Source: JACPYF01 sp964348695
GTDB taxonomy: Bacteria > Patescibacteriota > Saccharimonadia > Saccharimonadales > Saccharimonadaceae
Direction: 5' to 3'
DNA length: 64,000 nucleotides
NCBI GenBank assembly: GCA_964348695.1
Contig: CAYGDI010000001.1
Location: forward strand, 124,001 to 188,000
The notes below the pieces were generated by a model that saw nothing but the letters and a program-made list of their open reading frames with translations, searched no databases and was not told where the DNA came from. Below, piece by piece: positions 41,768 through 50,989 of the stretch (positions are counted from its first letter, which is position 1; every line of letters starts with the position of its first letter). The translations under genes were made by a program, and so were the position numbers.

Positions 41768-42555
41768 TTGGTTTGTTTGCTGCTGCCGAGACGCCACACA
41801 TTAGCCTTGCCGCCGAGAAGCTTTTTACAGTTGCTGGTGTGCCAGTAACTAACAGTATGATGATGGGTGTGATCGGCTATTCAATTGTGCTGGCGCTGCT
41901 ACTGTATGTAGCGTTTGCAATACGTCGAAGTCGTATGAACAAACTGGTTATCGCTGTGCAGTGGATATATGAAATGCTGCTCGGTACTATAGAACAAGTG
42001 ATCCCTGACAAAACTATTGCTAGACGGCTCTCTCCTCTAGTGATCACATTGTTCTTCTGTATTGTGATCAATTATTGGCTGGGTGTACTGCCGATCGTTG
42101 GTGAATCGGTGACATACAACGGCACACCGCTATTCCGACCATTACCATCTGATATGAATGTGACCTTTGCACTGGCTATTATCAGCATGATCACGGCGCA
42201 AATATACGCGATACGAGTGCACGGAGTGTTTGGTAATGCCAAGCGTTATCTGAAAAACCCGATCAAAGATCCAACAGGTGCTTTTGAGGGTGTATTGGAA
42301 TTTATCGCTGAGTTTTCTCGTGGTACGGCGCTTAGTTTGCGTCTTTTTGGTAATGTATTCGCAGGTGAAGTCCTATTGGTAATGGTGGGTTTTATGACAA
42401 GCTATTTTGCACCACTTTCACTGCCCGTCTTTTTACTTTTCGAGCTGTTCATGGGTGCAATTCAGGCCTATGTTTTCTTCATGCTAACAGTGGTATTTGT
42501 GAGTTTGGCAGTTTCGCATCACGGCGATGACCATGCGACACAATCTAGCCACTAG
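41764..42555 (+). CDS. atpB: ATP synthase F0 subunit a
   Basis: A 263-residue membrane subunit with proton half-channels. The essential Arg is in GTALSLRLFGNVFAGEVLL; FMGAIQAYVFFMLTVVFVSL is the last helix. It is coupled to the AtpI-like gene (ATGA overlap). The next ATP synthase gene (atpE) is 2.3 kb away, separated by three unrelated genes. Confidence 0.96.
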   Translation: MIGLFAAAETPHISLAAEKLFTVAGVPVTNSMMMGVIGYSIVLALLLYVAFAIRRSRMNKLVIAVQWIYEMLLGTIEQVIPDKTIARRLSPLVITLFFCIVINYWLGVLPIVGESVTYNGTPLFRPLPSDMNVTFALAIISMITAQIYAIRVHGVFGNAKRYLKNPIKDPTGAFEGVLEFIAEFSRGTALSLRLFGNVFAGEVLLVMVGFMTSYFAPLSLPVFLLFELFMGAIQAYVFFMLTVVFVSLAVSHHGDDHATQSSH

Positions 42556-42630
42556 ATCTTTGGTGGTATAATTGGTGGGTAATGTACTTTTGGCATTTGG
42601 CTAAAGGGCTGTTAGCAAGGTGGTGAAAAA

Positions 42631-42843
42631 GTGGGAGAAGTTGAAGTCACAATTCCGTCTCCATGGATCGGGCTGATGATTGCCTTGGCAGTGCTGGGTT
42701 GTTGGCTGTGGCTTAGCTGGTTGTTTGTCAAACACATAGCCTGGCCATGGATTGATGGCAAGTTTGCTCGCTGGGAAGCGAATCAAAAAGCGATGATCGA
42801 CCAGAAATATGACCACACAGGTCATTCGGGGAGTGAGCAGTGA
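42631..42843 (+). CDS. Small single-span membrane protein inside the atp cluster
   Basis: A 70-residue protein with one hydrophobic segment (WIGLMIALAVLGCWLWLSWLFV) and a charged, His-containing cytoplasmic tail. GTG start at 42631 with AAGGTGG upstream. An extended -10 (TGG-TATAAT) precedes it by ~50 bases. Unknown family, not an ATP synthase subunit that I recognise. Confidence 0.6.
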   Translation: MGEVEVTIPSPWIGLMIALAVLGCWLWLSWLFVKHIAWPWIDGKFARWEANQKAMIDQKYDHTGHSGSEQ

Positions 42844-42940
42844 TGCTCCTCCCCTTTTCTTTGTCAAGATGCTCATGCTTGCACCGCAATTTGCAGAGGA
42901 ATAGACTATATAGTAGCAAAAGTATGAATGGAGGACTGCA

Positions 42941-43987
42941 GTGCCAAACAAAAGTGAAAAAAGAGAGCAAGTTGTTACGAAACGATTTGATGAAGATCAG
43001 GCGGGTTGTGATGTTGGTTTTGTGACTGTTGAAAAGAGTAATGCACAGCGCAGTACAACCATGGATACTATAGTGGACGTCACGCTCAGAGTAACGCGTA
43101 TAGGAAAGAACGGTGCTTTTTGTGGCTATACAGAATGTCCTGATATAGAGGACGACAAAAAAGTTGTCTTTGGGGATAATGTTTCGGGGTTTGAGGAGCT
43201 CACTGCCGTCAAGGTGATGTTGCATCCAGAATTGATTCCACAACACGCCGCGCGTGACGGACTGGTGACTATCGGAAAGCGCCAGAGAGGCATAGAAGCA
43301 GATAGAACTATAGCTGGATATTCTCTGAGTGAAAATTTGACTGATGATGATTGGCTGGTAGGCAAAGACACAATACTAGATGCGCTGAAGAATGGGTTGG
43401 AAGGTCAGGACATGCAACGTTTTTACCCACTACTCTATTACCTCTTGAACAACGCACTTCTACGCAATCATCGGTATCAAACATTGGTAGATGACGCAGC
43501 TGACAAATGCTATGCCGATAAAGACATGGCTGAGATGACACAGGCTCAGTTGCTTCGTGCGATGGAGATCACTTCTATATTCGATGCTATCGCGGTGGAA
43601 GATGAGGAAATGTTAGAGAATCTTACCGTTTTTTCTGCTGTTCCTGCCAGCCGCATCTCCAAAGCGTTTAAAAAATCGCGTGTGCAGGTCTACGAATACG
43701 AAAACGCAGCTAGAGAAGCTGCCGAACAACTGTACCTTCCTGGTCTTACGTATGAGCCTATCGGGCAGGTAGTAGGCGGTCGATCGTGGCCGTATATGGA
43801 TGCTACATTGAACCCTGAAGATGAAAGAAGTTTTGGTCGTGAGCTGGCGGCGCTAGAGGAAAAGAATGTTACTCCTGCTGCCCATGAGCTAAAACGGGAG
43901 TTGGATGAGGTTCGCCGAAGAGCGGATAGTGCACGAACTTCTCATATCATGCATACGGTACTTTTGGACAAGGAGCAGGCTGCATAA
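42941..43987 (+). CDS. Hypothetical protein inside the atp cluster
   Basis: A 348-residue soluble protein of unknown family. The N-terminal ~140 residues look beta-rich; the rest is helical, with an acidic segment (EDEEMLENL) and a charged coiled C-terminus (LKRELDEVRRRADSART). GTG start at 42941 with GGAGG 6 bases upstream. The following phosphoesterase starts 4 bases after its stop, so the two form an operon unrelated to the synthase. Confidence 0.65.
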   Translation: MPNKSEKREQVVTKRFDEDQAGCDVGFVTVEKSNAQRSTTMDTIVDVTLRVTRIGKNGAFCGYTECPDIEDDKKVVFGDNVSGFEELTAVKVMLHPELIPQHAARDGLVTIGKRQRGIEADRTIAGYSLSENLTDDDWLVGKDTILDALKNGLEGQDMQRFYPLLYYLLNNALLRNHRYQTLVDDAADKCYADKDMAEMTQAQLLRAMEITSIFDAIAVEDEEMLENLTVFSAVPASRISKAFKKSRVQVYEYENAAREAAEQLYLPGLTYEPIGQVVGGRSWPYMDATLNPEDERSFGRELAALEEKNVTPAAHELKRELDEVRRRADSARTSHIMHTVLLDKEQAA

Positions 43988-43991
43988 AACA

Positions 43992-44753
43992 ATGGCTGAG
44001 CTGAAGGGCGATGAAAAAATAGTCGTCATGTCTGATATTCATGGATATGACAATCCCCTTGCCCAAGCTATTGATTTTTATGGCGATCAACCCGATAGAT
44101 ATCTGGTAATCGGTGACATGATCGGGGGTGATGGTCCGCATAGTGCACAGGTGCTAGATCGCCTGCAACAGGTCGACGCCGACGTCACACTAGGAAACTG
44201 GGAGTTGTATTTGCTCGCTGGTATGCTACACCAGGACGAGTATACGCGTCATGGTATTCAGTATTCTATGCGACCTTTTGAACAAAACTATCTGGGTGTT
44301 ATTGCTGGTTCGTATGGAGTTGCTACTAAAGGCATAGAGCGCAGCGAGGCGATCAAAAGATTGCGAGAAAAGATGCAACAGCGTGGGCATTTGCAAATGC
44401 TGGCACAAGCGGCATTGTATTTTGAGGGAAGAGATTTTGTTGCGATACACGCGGGATTGACTGACCAAGCATGGTTGCCGCAAAAACAGACATTGTATGG
44501 GTCAAGGCAAAAGATCACAAGCGGAGAATTTGATGAGCCTCAGCAGATTATAGACCTTGGTCTTGCGCGTCAATCCGAAGCCTTTGGTGCAACACATAAA
44601 ACAGTTGTTACAGGACACACCCATTCTCCGAGAGGCAGCAGGATCAGTGCGAATGGCGCACGTGTTCGTATTGGCAGTCAACTAGATCTTGGTCGCCCAC
44701 TTTATGCCTGGCAGAGCTGGAACGGTGAACTAAAAGAAATACCGCAAAAATAG
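43992..44753 (+). CDS. Metallophosphoesterase
   Basis: A 253-residue calcineurin-like phosphoesterase. Metal-site motifs: VMSDIHGYDNPL (DxH), VIGDMIGGDGP (GD), TLGNWELYL (GN-E instead of GNHD), FVAIHAGLTD, and VTGHTHSPRGS (GHTH). The Asn-Trp-Glu variation of GNHD suggests an altered substrate, as in diadenosine-tetraphosphatase-like or protein phosphatase-like enzymes. It starts 4 bases after the 348-aa gene and probably works with it. Confidence 0.88.
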   Translation: MAELKGDEKIVVMSDIHGYDNPLAQAIDFYGDQPDRYLVIGDMIGGDGPHSAQVLDRLQQVDADVTLGNWELYLLAGMLHQDEYTRHGIQYSMRPFEQNYLGVIAGSYGVATKGIERSEAIKRLREKMQQRGHLQMLAQAALYFEGRDFVAIHAGLTDQAWLPQKQTLYGSRQKITSGEFDEPQQIIDLGLARQSEAFGATHKTVVTGHTHSPRGSRISANGARVRIGSQLDLGRPLYAWQSWNGELKEIPQK

Positions 44754-44836
44754 TTGTATTTTGCCCAAAAACCCTTTATCTCAGAGTGATAATTCGGTAT
44801 ACTACATACAGTAATAACAAAGGAGAGAAAAAGAAA

Positions 44837-45049
44837 ATGGAAGTATTAGCATTTGGTTTGACCTATGCTATCACTGCTGGACTATGTGGTCTAGGAGTCG
44901 GTATCGTCGCGGGATCTGCTGTGCAAGCAGTCGGTCGCAATCCAGAAAAAATAAGTGAAATAAGAAGCTTGATGATCTTGGGTATATCATTTGTTGATGC
45001 CTTGGCTATCATCGCCATCATCGTGGCTATCATCGCACGATCTCTTTAG
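44837..45049 (+). CDS. atpE: ATP synthase F0 subunit c
   Basis: A 70-residue two-helix proteolipid. First helix has the glycine stretch GLGVGIVAGSAVQAV; the polar loop is GRNPEK; the second helix carries the ion-binding Asp (SFVDALAIIAIIVAIIA). No Na+-binding Gln/Glu set is evident, so it is probably proton-coupled. AGGAGA lies 11 bases before the ATG; TATACT at ~44,799 gives it a separate promoter. Confidence 0.95.
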   Translation: MEVLAFGLTYAITAGLCGLGVGIVAGSAVQAVGRNPEKISEIRSLMILGISFVDALAIIAIIVAIIARSL

Positions 45050-45055
45050 GGGACT

Positions 45056-45601
45056 ATGGAAAATCTCATTTTATTTGCAGCCACAGAGAGCCCAGCTCAA
45101 AAACCCGATCTCTTCGGTGTATTGGGTATTGATTGGAAATTGCTTTTACTGCAGACAATCGCCTTTTTGTTGATGTTGTGGATTTTGAAGCGTTTTGCCT
45201 ATCCCCCACTGAATCGTGCGCTCGAGGAGCGTCAAAAGACAATCGAATCTAGCTTGCAAGCAGCAAAGGAAGCTGAGACAAAGGCCGAAAAAAGCCAAGC
45301 AGCAGTAGAAAAGATGCTAAAAGAAGCCCAGACGCAAGCAAGTGAAATCGTTGCGACAGCTAAGACAGAGGCTACCGCAGCTATCGAAGCAGCTGAGGCA
45401 AAAGCCCGCACAAAAGCCCAGCGAGTGCTTGATCAAGCGCATGAACAAGTCGAACAGGACATAGAGGCTGCGCGCAAATCTCTACGCAAAGACACGATCG
45501 AACTAGTCGCAATGGCTACAGAAAAAGTAGTGCGTGCAAAAACAACTTCTGGCGAAGATGAAAAACTGATTCAGAACGTTGTAAAAGAGGTGCAAGCATA
45601 A
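45056..45601 (+). CDS. atpF: ATP synthase F0 subunit b
   Basis: A 181-residue stator protein: one N-terminal membrane helix (LLLLQTIAFLLMLWILKRFA) followed by a long Ala/Glu/Lys coiled coil (SLQAAKEAETKAEKSQAAVE). It starts 6 bases after atpE and its stop overlaps the atpH ATG by one base. Confidence 0.95.
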   Translation: MENLILFAATESPAQKPDLFGVLGIDWKLLLLQTIAFLLMLWILKRFAYPPLNRALEERQKTIESSLQAAKEAETKAEKSQAAVEKMLKEAQTQASEIVATAKTEATAAIEAAEAKARTKAQRVLDQAHEQVEQDIEAARKSLRKDTIELVAMATEKVVRAKTTSGEDEKLIQNVVKEVQA

Positions 45602-45987
45602 TGTCCGTTTCACGACGACAGGTTGCGATGCATGCTGCACAAGAGCTTGCTACTGGAGTCGACACTGCAATAGTCGCTCAACGATTGGCCGCATATATTG
45701 TCGATACCAAATCATCTCGGATGGTGGAGCTGCTTGTTCGTGATATCGAGCTTTATTTGCATGAGAGATTTGGTCATAGTGTCGTACATATATCTTCCGC
45801 CCATGAGATCGCAGGACAATTACAAAAGTCTATTATTGCCCAGCTTGGATTAGATGTAGCACATGTAGAAATCGAGACATCTATCGACGAGCAGCTGATT
45901 GGTGGTGTCGTGGTTGGCAGTGCGGGTAAAGAATTTGACGGGTCAATTAAACGTTCACTGAAGACAGTGGCGTCGTTAGCAAACTAA
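45601..45987 (+). CDS. atpH: ATP synthase F1 subunit delta, shortened
   Basis: A 128-residue protein against ~175-180 for most delta subunits. The C-terminal stalk-binding hallmark is present (IGGVVVGSAGKEFDGSIKRS), but the N-terminal helical bundle that binds F1 alpha is short. Coupled to atpF (TAATG). Short delta subunits are plausible in reduced CPR genomes; I see no frameshift. Confidence 0.88.
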   Translation: MSVSRRQVAMHAAQELATGVDTAIVAQRLAAYIVDTKSSRMVELLVRDIELYLHERFGHSVVHISSAHEIAGQLQKSIIAQLGLDVAHVEIETSIDEQLIGGVVVGSAGKEFDGSIKRSLKTVASLAN

Positions 45988-46023
45988 ACGGTACAAATGA
46001 AAAAAGGAGCAAAGTAGATAACA

Positions 46024-47553
46024 ATGGCAGGTACAATTTCGGTAAAAGAACTTTCTAAAGAACTAAAAGATGCTATTGCTAATCTTGATGTCAGTGGGTC
46101 ACTAGAAGATACGGGTATCGTAACGCGTGTTGGCGATGGTGTTGCATGGATTTATGGGTTATCAAATGCTGGTTACAGCGAGATCGTAGCGATTGAGACC
46201 GACAAAGATGAGGTTGAAGCGTTTGTTCTCAACCTCGGCGAAGATGATATCGGCGCAGTTTTGTTGGGTGAAGACTCTGCTGTCAAAGCCGGCGCCAAAG
46301 TGCGATTGACTGGCAAGACATTGGAAGTTCCTGTTGGCAAAGAGCTACTGGGTCGTGTTGTTGACCCTCTAGGTCGTCCTCTAGATGGTTTGGGTCCTAT
46401 AAAAACAAAACAGACTGGTCCAGTTGAGAATGCAGCTCCTGGAGTGATGCAACGTAAATCTGTCCACGAACCATTGATGACGGGTATTATGTCTATCGAT
46501 GCCATGTTCCCAATCGGTCGTGGTCAACGAGAGTTGATTATCGGCGACCGACAAACTGGTAAAACGGCTGTTGCTGTAGATACCATGATCAATCAAACTC
46601 GACAGAAGAGTGGCGTTGTCAATGTATACGTTGCTATTGGACAAAAACTCAGCAAAGTATCTCAGTTGGTTGAAAAACTACGTGAAGAAGGTGTGATGGA
46701 TCAGACTATTGTGGTTGCGACCGGTCCGAGTGATCCTGCATCACTGCTCTATCTCGCGCCGTATTCGGGTACTGCTATGGGTGAATATTTCCGCGACAAC
46801 AAACAGCACGCTTTGATGATTTATGACGATCTTACAAAACATGCTGTTGCTTATCGTCAGATGTCGCTACTGCTTCGTCGCCCACCAGGTCGCGAAGCGT
46901 ATCCAGGCGATGTGTTCTACCTACATTCTCGTTTGTTGGAGCGTTCAGCAAAATTGTCCGACAAATTAGGCGCTGGTAGTTTGACTGCCTTGCCTATTAT
47001 CGAAACTCAAGCTGGTGACATCTCTGCCTATATTCCTACTAATGTGATTTCTATCACTGACGGCCAGATTTTCTTCGAAACTGATCTGTTTTACCAGGGT
47101 ATTCGACCAGCTATTTCGGCAGGTCTTTCGGTCTCTCGTGTTGGTAGCGCGGCGCAGACAAAAGCCCTAAAAAGCGTCAGCGGCAATCTCAAACTTGGGT
47201 TGAGCCAGTTTCGTGAGCTTGCCAGTTTCGTACAATTTGGCTCTGATCTCGACGAAGATACTAAGAAGCAAATTGACCTAGGCCAGAGGTTGACTGAACT
47301 ACTTAAACAGCATCAATATCAACCAATGGGAGTGTGGGAACAAGTAGCTAGTATTGTTGCTATCCAGTCGGGTGCGTTTGACATAGTCGCCGTCAAAAAG
47401 GTCAAAGAAGCTCAAGAAGCACTACTGAGTGAATTGTGGTCAAAACAAAAAGAAGCCATGCGCGAGCTCAACAAAGGTGACAAGCCAACAGACAAGCTGA
47501 CTGCTACTATCACAAAAACAGCTGAAAAAGTTGCGAAAGGATTTAAGGAATAG
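46024..47553 (+). CDS. atpA: ATP synthase F1 subunit alpha
   Basis: A 509-residue regulatory nucleotide-binding subunit. Walker A is GDRQTGKTAVA; the family signature PAISAGLSVSRVGSAAQ is intact. AAGGAG lies 13 bases before the ATG. Part of atpFHAGD. Confidence 0.98.
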   Translation: MAGTISVKELSKELKDAIANLDVSGSLEDTGIVTRVGDGVAWIYGLSNAGYSEIVAIETDKDEVEAFVLNLGEDDIGAVLLGEDSAVKAGAKVRLTGKTLEVPVGKELLGRVVDPLGRPLDGLGPIKTKQTGPVENAAPGVMQRKSVHEPLMTGIMSIDAMFPIGRGQRELIIGDRQTGKTAVAVDTMINQTRQKSGVVNVYVAIGQKLSKVSQLVEKLREEGVMDQTIVVATGPSDPASLLYLAPYSGTAMGEYFRDNKQHALMIYDDLTKHAVAYRQMSLLLRRPPGREAYPGDVFYLHSRLLERSAKLSDKLGAGSLTALPIIETQAGDISAYIPTNVISITDGQIFFETDLFYQGIRPAISAGLSVSRVGSAAQTKALKSVSGNLKLGLSQFRELASFVQFGSDLDEDTKKQIDLGQRLTELLKQHQYQPMGVWEQVASIVAIQSGAFDIVAVKKVKEAQEALLSELWSKQKEAMRELNKGDKPTDKLTATITKTAEKVAKGFKE

Positions 47554-47559
47554 CAGTCT

Positions 47560-48429
47560 ATGGCATCAACTAGACAACTAAAGGGTCGTATTCGTTCGGT
47601 CAAAAGTACCAAACAAATTACCAAAGCTATGGAGCTTGTGGCAGCTAGCAAGATGCGTAAAGCTCAAGATGCCGCCAAAGCGACTGATGCGTATGCTCAG
47701 ATTGCTTCGGAACTTCTCAGTCGTTTATCAAATGATGGCGAAACAAAGACTCACTCGTTGTACCAAACACGTCCTACCAAACGCCGTATTGTGATTATCG
47801 TGACGAGCAATCGCGGTCTTGCGGGAGCCTATAACGCCAATGTTCTCAAACAGTATATTAGTCGTTTGCAAGAAGATGACAAGGCAAATATCACAACCAG
47901 TGCAATTGCCATAGGTAAAAAAGGAGCAAGTTTAGCAACACGTCTGAAGAATGATCATGTGATGGGAGTGTATAACGAGCTTATCGATCAACCAACAGGT
48001 CCAGCCCTAAAAGCGATCACAACGACTATTGTTGATGCATTTACGCGTGCTGAAGTAGACGCGGTAGAGATCATCTACACAAAATATATCAATAGTTTGG
48101 TGCAGCAAGTTACTGTACAGCCACTCTTGCCTGCTGGATTTACTCAGGTAGAGGTCAGCGAGAATATTCGTCAAGCTAGTTTCGAACCTTCTCCAGCAGA
48201 AGTATTAGAGGCCGCAACGGTGCGTTTGATCGAAGCGCAGCTTTTTCAGGCACTACTAGATTCAGTAGCCAGCGAGCATAGTATGCGTATGGTTGCCATG
48301 AAAAACGCTACCGACAACGCCAGCGATCTTATCGATGATCTGACTTTGGCCATGAACAAGGTGCGGCAGGCGGATATTACACAAGAGTTGGCCGAGATAA
48401 GTGGCGGCGTCGAGGCAATGCAAGCATGA
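47560..48429 (+). CDS. atpG: ATP synthase F1 subunit gamma
   Basis: A 289-residue rotor shaft. N-terminal RQLKGRIRSVKSTKQITKAM and C-terminal coiled coil MKNATDNASDLIDDLTLAMN are the conserved rotor helices. It starts 6 bases after atpA. Confidence 0.97.
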   Translation: MASTRQLKGRIRSVKSTKQITKAMELVAASKMRKAQDAAKATDAYAQIASELLSRLSNDGETKTHSLYQTRPTKRRIVIIVTSNRGLAGAYNANVLKQYISRLQEDDKANITTSAIAIGKKGASLATRLKNDHVMGVYNELIDQPTGPALKAITTTIVDAFTRAEVDAVEIIYTKYINSLVQQVTVQPLLPAGFTQVEVSENIRQASFEPSPAEVLEAATVRLIEAQLFQALLDSVASEHSMRMVAMKNATDNASDLIDDLTLAMNKVRQADITQELAEISGGVEAMQA

Positions 48430-48466
48430 TCAGAAATTGTATAGAATTTATAGAGGAGAAAGATTA

Positions 48467-49852
48467 ATGAGTACAGCAGTTAAACAAAAAACAGGTAAAG
48501 TCATCCAGGTTGTGGGTGTGGTGGTTGATGTGGAATTTGAGAAAGGACATTTGCCAGCGATTTTGGATGCTGTCCATATCGAGCATGAAAAGAAGACATT
48601 GGTACTCGAGGTGGCGCAACATCTCAGCGACACGAGCGTCCGTGCAATTGCTCTGGCCTCAACTGATGGTTTGCGACGTGGCGAGGCAGCAGTTGCGACC
48701 GGTGCGCCAATCAGTGTGCCAGTAGGTGCTGCAACACAAGGGCGTATGTTCGACGTTGTCGGCAATCCAATTGATGACAAGCCTGTGGTCAAAGGCAAAA
48801 CTGCGCCGATTCATCGTACACCTCCTCCCCTATCTGAGCAATCTGGCAAAACCGAAGTTTTAGAAACAGGCATCAAGGTTATTGATCTCATTGCGCCGAT
48901 CGCCAAGGGTGGAAAAGTAGGTCTTTTCGGTGGTGCTGGCGTTGGTAAAACCGTGATCATCCAAGAGCTCATCAACAACATCGCAAAATTCCACAGCGGT
49001 AACTCTGTTTTTGCCGGTGTTGGTGAGCGTACACGTGAAGGTAACGATCTCTATCACGAGATGAAAGACGCAGGCGTACTCGACAAGACTAGCCTAGTCT
49101 TTGGCCAGATGAACGAACCGCCTGGAGCGCGTCTGCGTGTGGCGCTTTCAGGTTTAACTATGGCCGAAGCATTTCGTGACGAAGGAAAAGATGTCTTGAT
49201 GTTTATCGACAACATCTTCCGATTTACACAGGCTGGTGCCGAAGTGTCTGCCCTGCTGGGTCGCTTGCCATCAGCTGTTGGGTATCAACCAAACTTGCAG
49301 CAAGAAATGGGGTCACTACAAGAACGTATTACATCTACTCGTAAAGGTTCTGTCACATCTGTACAGGCTGTATATGTTCCTGCAGATGACCTTACTGATC
49401 CGGCACCTGCGACTACCTTCGCTCACCTGGATTCAACAATTACCCTGAACCGTGCGTTGACCGAAATTGGTATCTACCCTGCGGTTGATCCGCTGGACAG
49501 TAGCTCAACAATTTTAGACCCAGAGATTGTTGGTCAAGAACACTATGATGTTGCACGCGAAGTGCAACGTGTGTTGCAGGAGTACAAAGACTTGCAAGAT
49601 ATCATTGCCATTTTGGGTATGGAAGAACTCTCAGACAGCCAAAAACAAACGGTTTCTAGAGCTCGTCGTATTCAACGTTTCTTGTCGCAGCCATTTTTTG
49701 TCGCCGAACAATTTACAGGTGTTGCCGGAGCGTATGTCAAACTTGATGATACAGTCAAAGGTTTCAAGGAGATTCTCGAGGGCAAACACGATAACAAGCC
49801 AGAATCTGCATTCTACATGAAATCTGATATTAGTTCCGTCAAGACAAAATAA
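48467..49852 (+). CDS. atpD: ATP synthase F1 subunit beta
   Basis: A 461-residue catalytic subunit. Walker A GGAGVGKTVIIQELI, catalytic Glu in AGVGERTREGNDLY, Walker B DVLMFIDNIFRF. Start: ATG at 48467 with GAGGAG 7 bases upstream; the frame from 48401 overlaps atpG and is not the start. Confidence 0.98.
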   Translation: MSTAVKQKTGKVIQVVGVVVDVEFEKGHLPAILDAVHIEHEKKTLVLEVAQHLSDTSVRAIALASTDGLRRGEAAVATGAPISVPVGAATQGRMFDVVGNPIDDKPVVKGKTAPIHRTPPPLSEQSGKTEVLETGIKVIDLIAPIAKGGKVGLFGGAGVGKTVIIQELINNIAKFHSGNSVFAGVGERTREGNDLYHEMKDAGVLDKTSLVFGQMNEPPGARLRVALSGLTMAEAFRDEGKDVLMFIDNIFRFTQAGAEVSALLGRLPSAVGYQPNLQQEMGSLQERITSTRKGSVTSVQAVYVPADDLTDPAPATTFAHLDSTITLNRALTEIGIYPAVDPLDSSSTILDPEIVGQEHYDVAREVQRVLQEYKDLQDIIAILGMEELSDSQKQTVSRARRIQRFLSQPFFVAEQFTGVAGAYVKLDDTVKGFKEILEGKHDNKPESAFYMKSDISSVKTK

Positions 49853-49854
49853 TA

Positions 49855-49883
49855 TTGACCAAATAGTCCTTTAGTTGTATAGT
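49855..49883 (+). promoter_or_regulatory. Promoter of the inserted membrane protein gene
   Basis: -35 TTGACC (49855-49860), 17 bases, -10 TATAGT (49878-49883), between atpD and the gene at 49956. Confidence 0.7.
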
Positions 49884-49955
49884 AGTAATAGTAATCCTTG
49901 ATATTTTTGAGGGTTAGGTAGTTTTCACTTCAACCCTTTTACAAAGGAGGAGCGT

Positions 49956-50792
49956 GTGAGTGACCTTACTCACGATCTCAACATTGCCACTACAACGTGG
50001 CATAGTCGGTGGTATCACCACTGGCTAAACCTGACAGAGCGAAAGCCATCGCCGGAAAATCTGTGTCACTACGTACGAGTGTTGCTCTTTTGGGCACCAC
50101 TGGCGTGGTTGACTCGAGGGCGTGTCTTCAAGGTTGTCCCACCGTGGACAATTGCGCTAGGCATTCTCGCGAGCGGTGTGTTGATCACACTGTTCATGCT
50201 GTGGCCAAATGATGTGCTCAGGGTGCTGCTGATTGTCGGCTGCTTTTTGGGTGGTGCCTTGTTGGTGATTGGAGCGATCTTTATCGTCGACAATGGCCCA
50301 CGTTGGGCGCGTATCGCACTCGCGTGTGTGACGTTTCCGATTTGGATCATCCCGTTGCTGATTGTTGCTCCTATCGTGTATCTGACCGATAGATATGAGA
50401 AGGGCATCAAGGCATTTAAGCTCTGGTGGACGACACCACAGTATAGGCTGGCAAGTAGGACGCCTCTGGGTGTGCTGCTAGCTTCTATTGCTGTCGGCTT
50501 CCTAGCACTGATAGCAGTGGTCAACTTTAGTAAATTTCTGGAGTTGATGCTCATATTGGTGCTTGTGTTTGTTGGCGTGTTTCTGGTCATTGGTGGCATG
50601 CTTTTGCTCGATGAAGCGCAAGGAAGAAGCCGTGCTGGCAAGCCAGTATTTGGTGAAAAATTCGCCAGCATTTCTGACACGGTGAAGCTCGGTGCGACGT
50701 ATGTTGCAACCAAAAAACGTGGCAGTAGAATCTGCCCGTTTATTCGCTTTGACGATCAGTCAGGAGTTGACCTAGGCAAAGAACCTGCCTAA
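49956..50792 (+). CDS. Hypothetical membrane protein between atpD and atpC
   Basis: A 278-residue protein with two pairs of membrane helices (ALGILASGVLITLFMLW, VLLIVGCFLGGALLVIGAIF; LLASIAVGFLALIAVV, LMLILVLVFVGVFLVIGGML) separated by WARIALACVTFPIWIIPLLI. The two halves resemble an internal duplication. GTG start with AAGGAGGAG upstream; own promoter and double 3' hairpins. It interrupts the atp operon and is not a known synthase subunit. Confidence 0.7.
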   Translation: MSDLTHDLNIATTTWHSRWYHHWLNLTERKPSPENLCHYVRVLLFWAPLAWLTRGRVFKVVPPWTIALGILASGVLITLFMLWPNDVLRVLLIVGCFLGGALLVIGAIFIVDNGPRWARIALACVTFPIWIIPLLIVAPIVYLTDRYEKGIKAFKLWWTTPQYRLASRTPLGVLLASIAVGFLALIAVVNFSKFLELMLILVLVFVGVFLVIGGMLLLDEAQGRSRAGKPVFGEKFASISDTVKLGATYVATKKRGSRICPFIRFDDQSGVDLGKEPA

Positions 50793-50810
50793 AAACCTCA
50801 GGGTTGAGGT

Positions 50811-50874
50811 CAGCGAGAAGCAAGGAAGCTTCTCGCTGGATTGGATTTGTAGAGCTTTGTATAGCTCCAAATCC
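50811..50874 (+). terminator. Double hairpin terminator of the inserted gene
   Basis: AGCGAGAAGC-aaggaa-GCTTCTCGCT (50812-50837), then GGATTTG...CAAATCC (50843-50874) with GAGCT/AGCTC inside, followed by TTTTGCTTTC. Confidence 0.8.
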
Positions 50875-50989
50875 TTTTGCTTTCATACGTGTGTACGTAT
50901 GCTGATGATTCCAAAAGGATGAAAAGCACAGTAGTTTTTATCTGCCTGTAACATGGTTATTTGACGTATTTTTTGGTATACTAACAGAT

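Noticed and set aside
41467..41799. N-terminal extension of the glutaredoxin
   Set aside because: It runs antisense through the AtpI-like gene; the -10 box and family alignment put the start at 41466.
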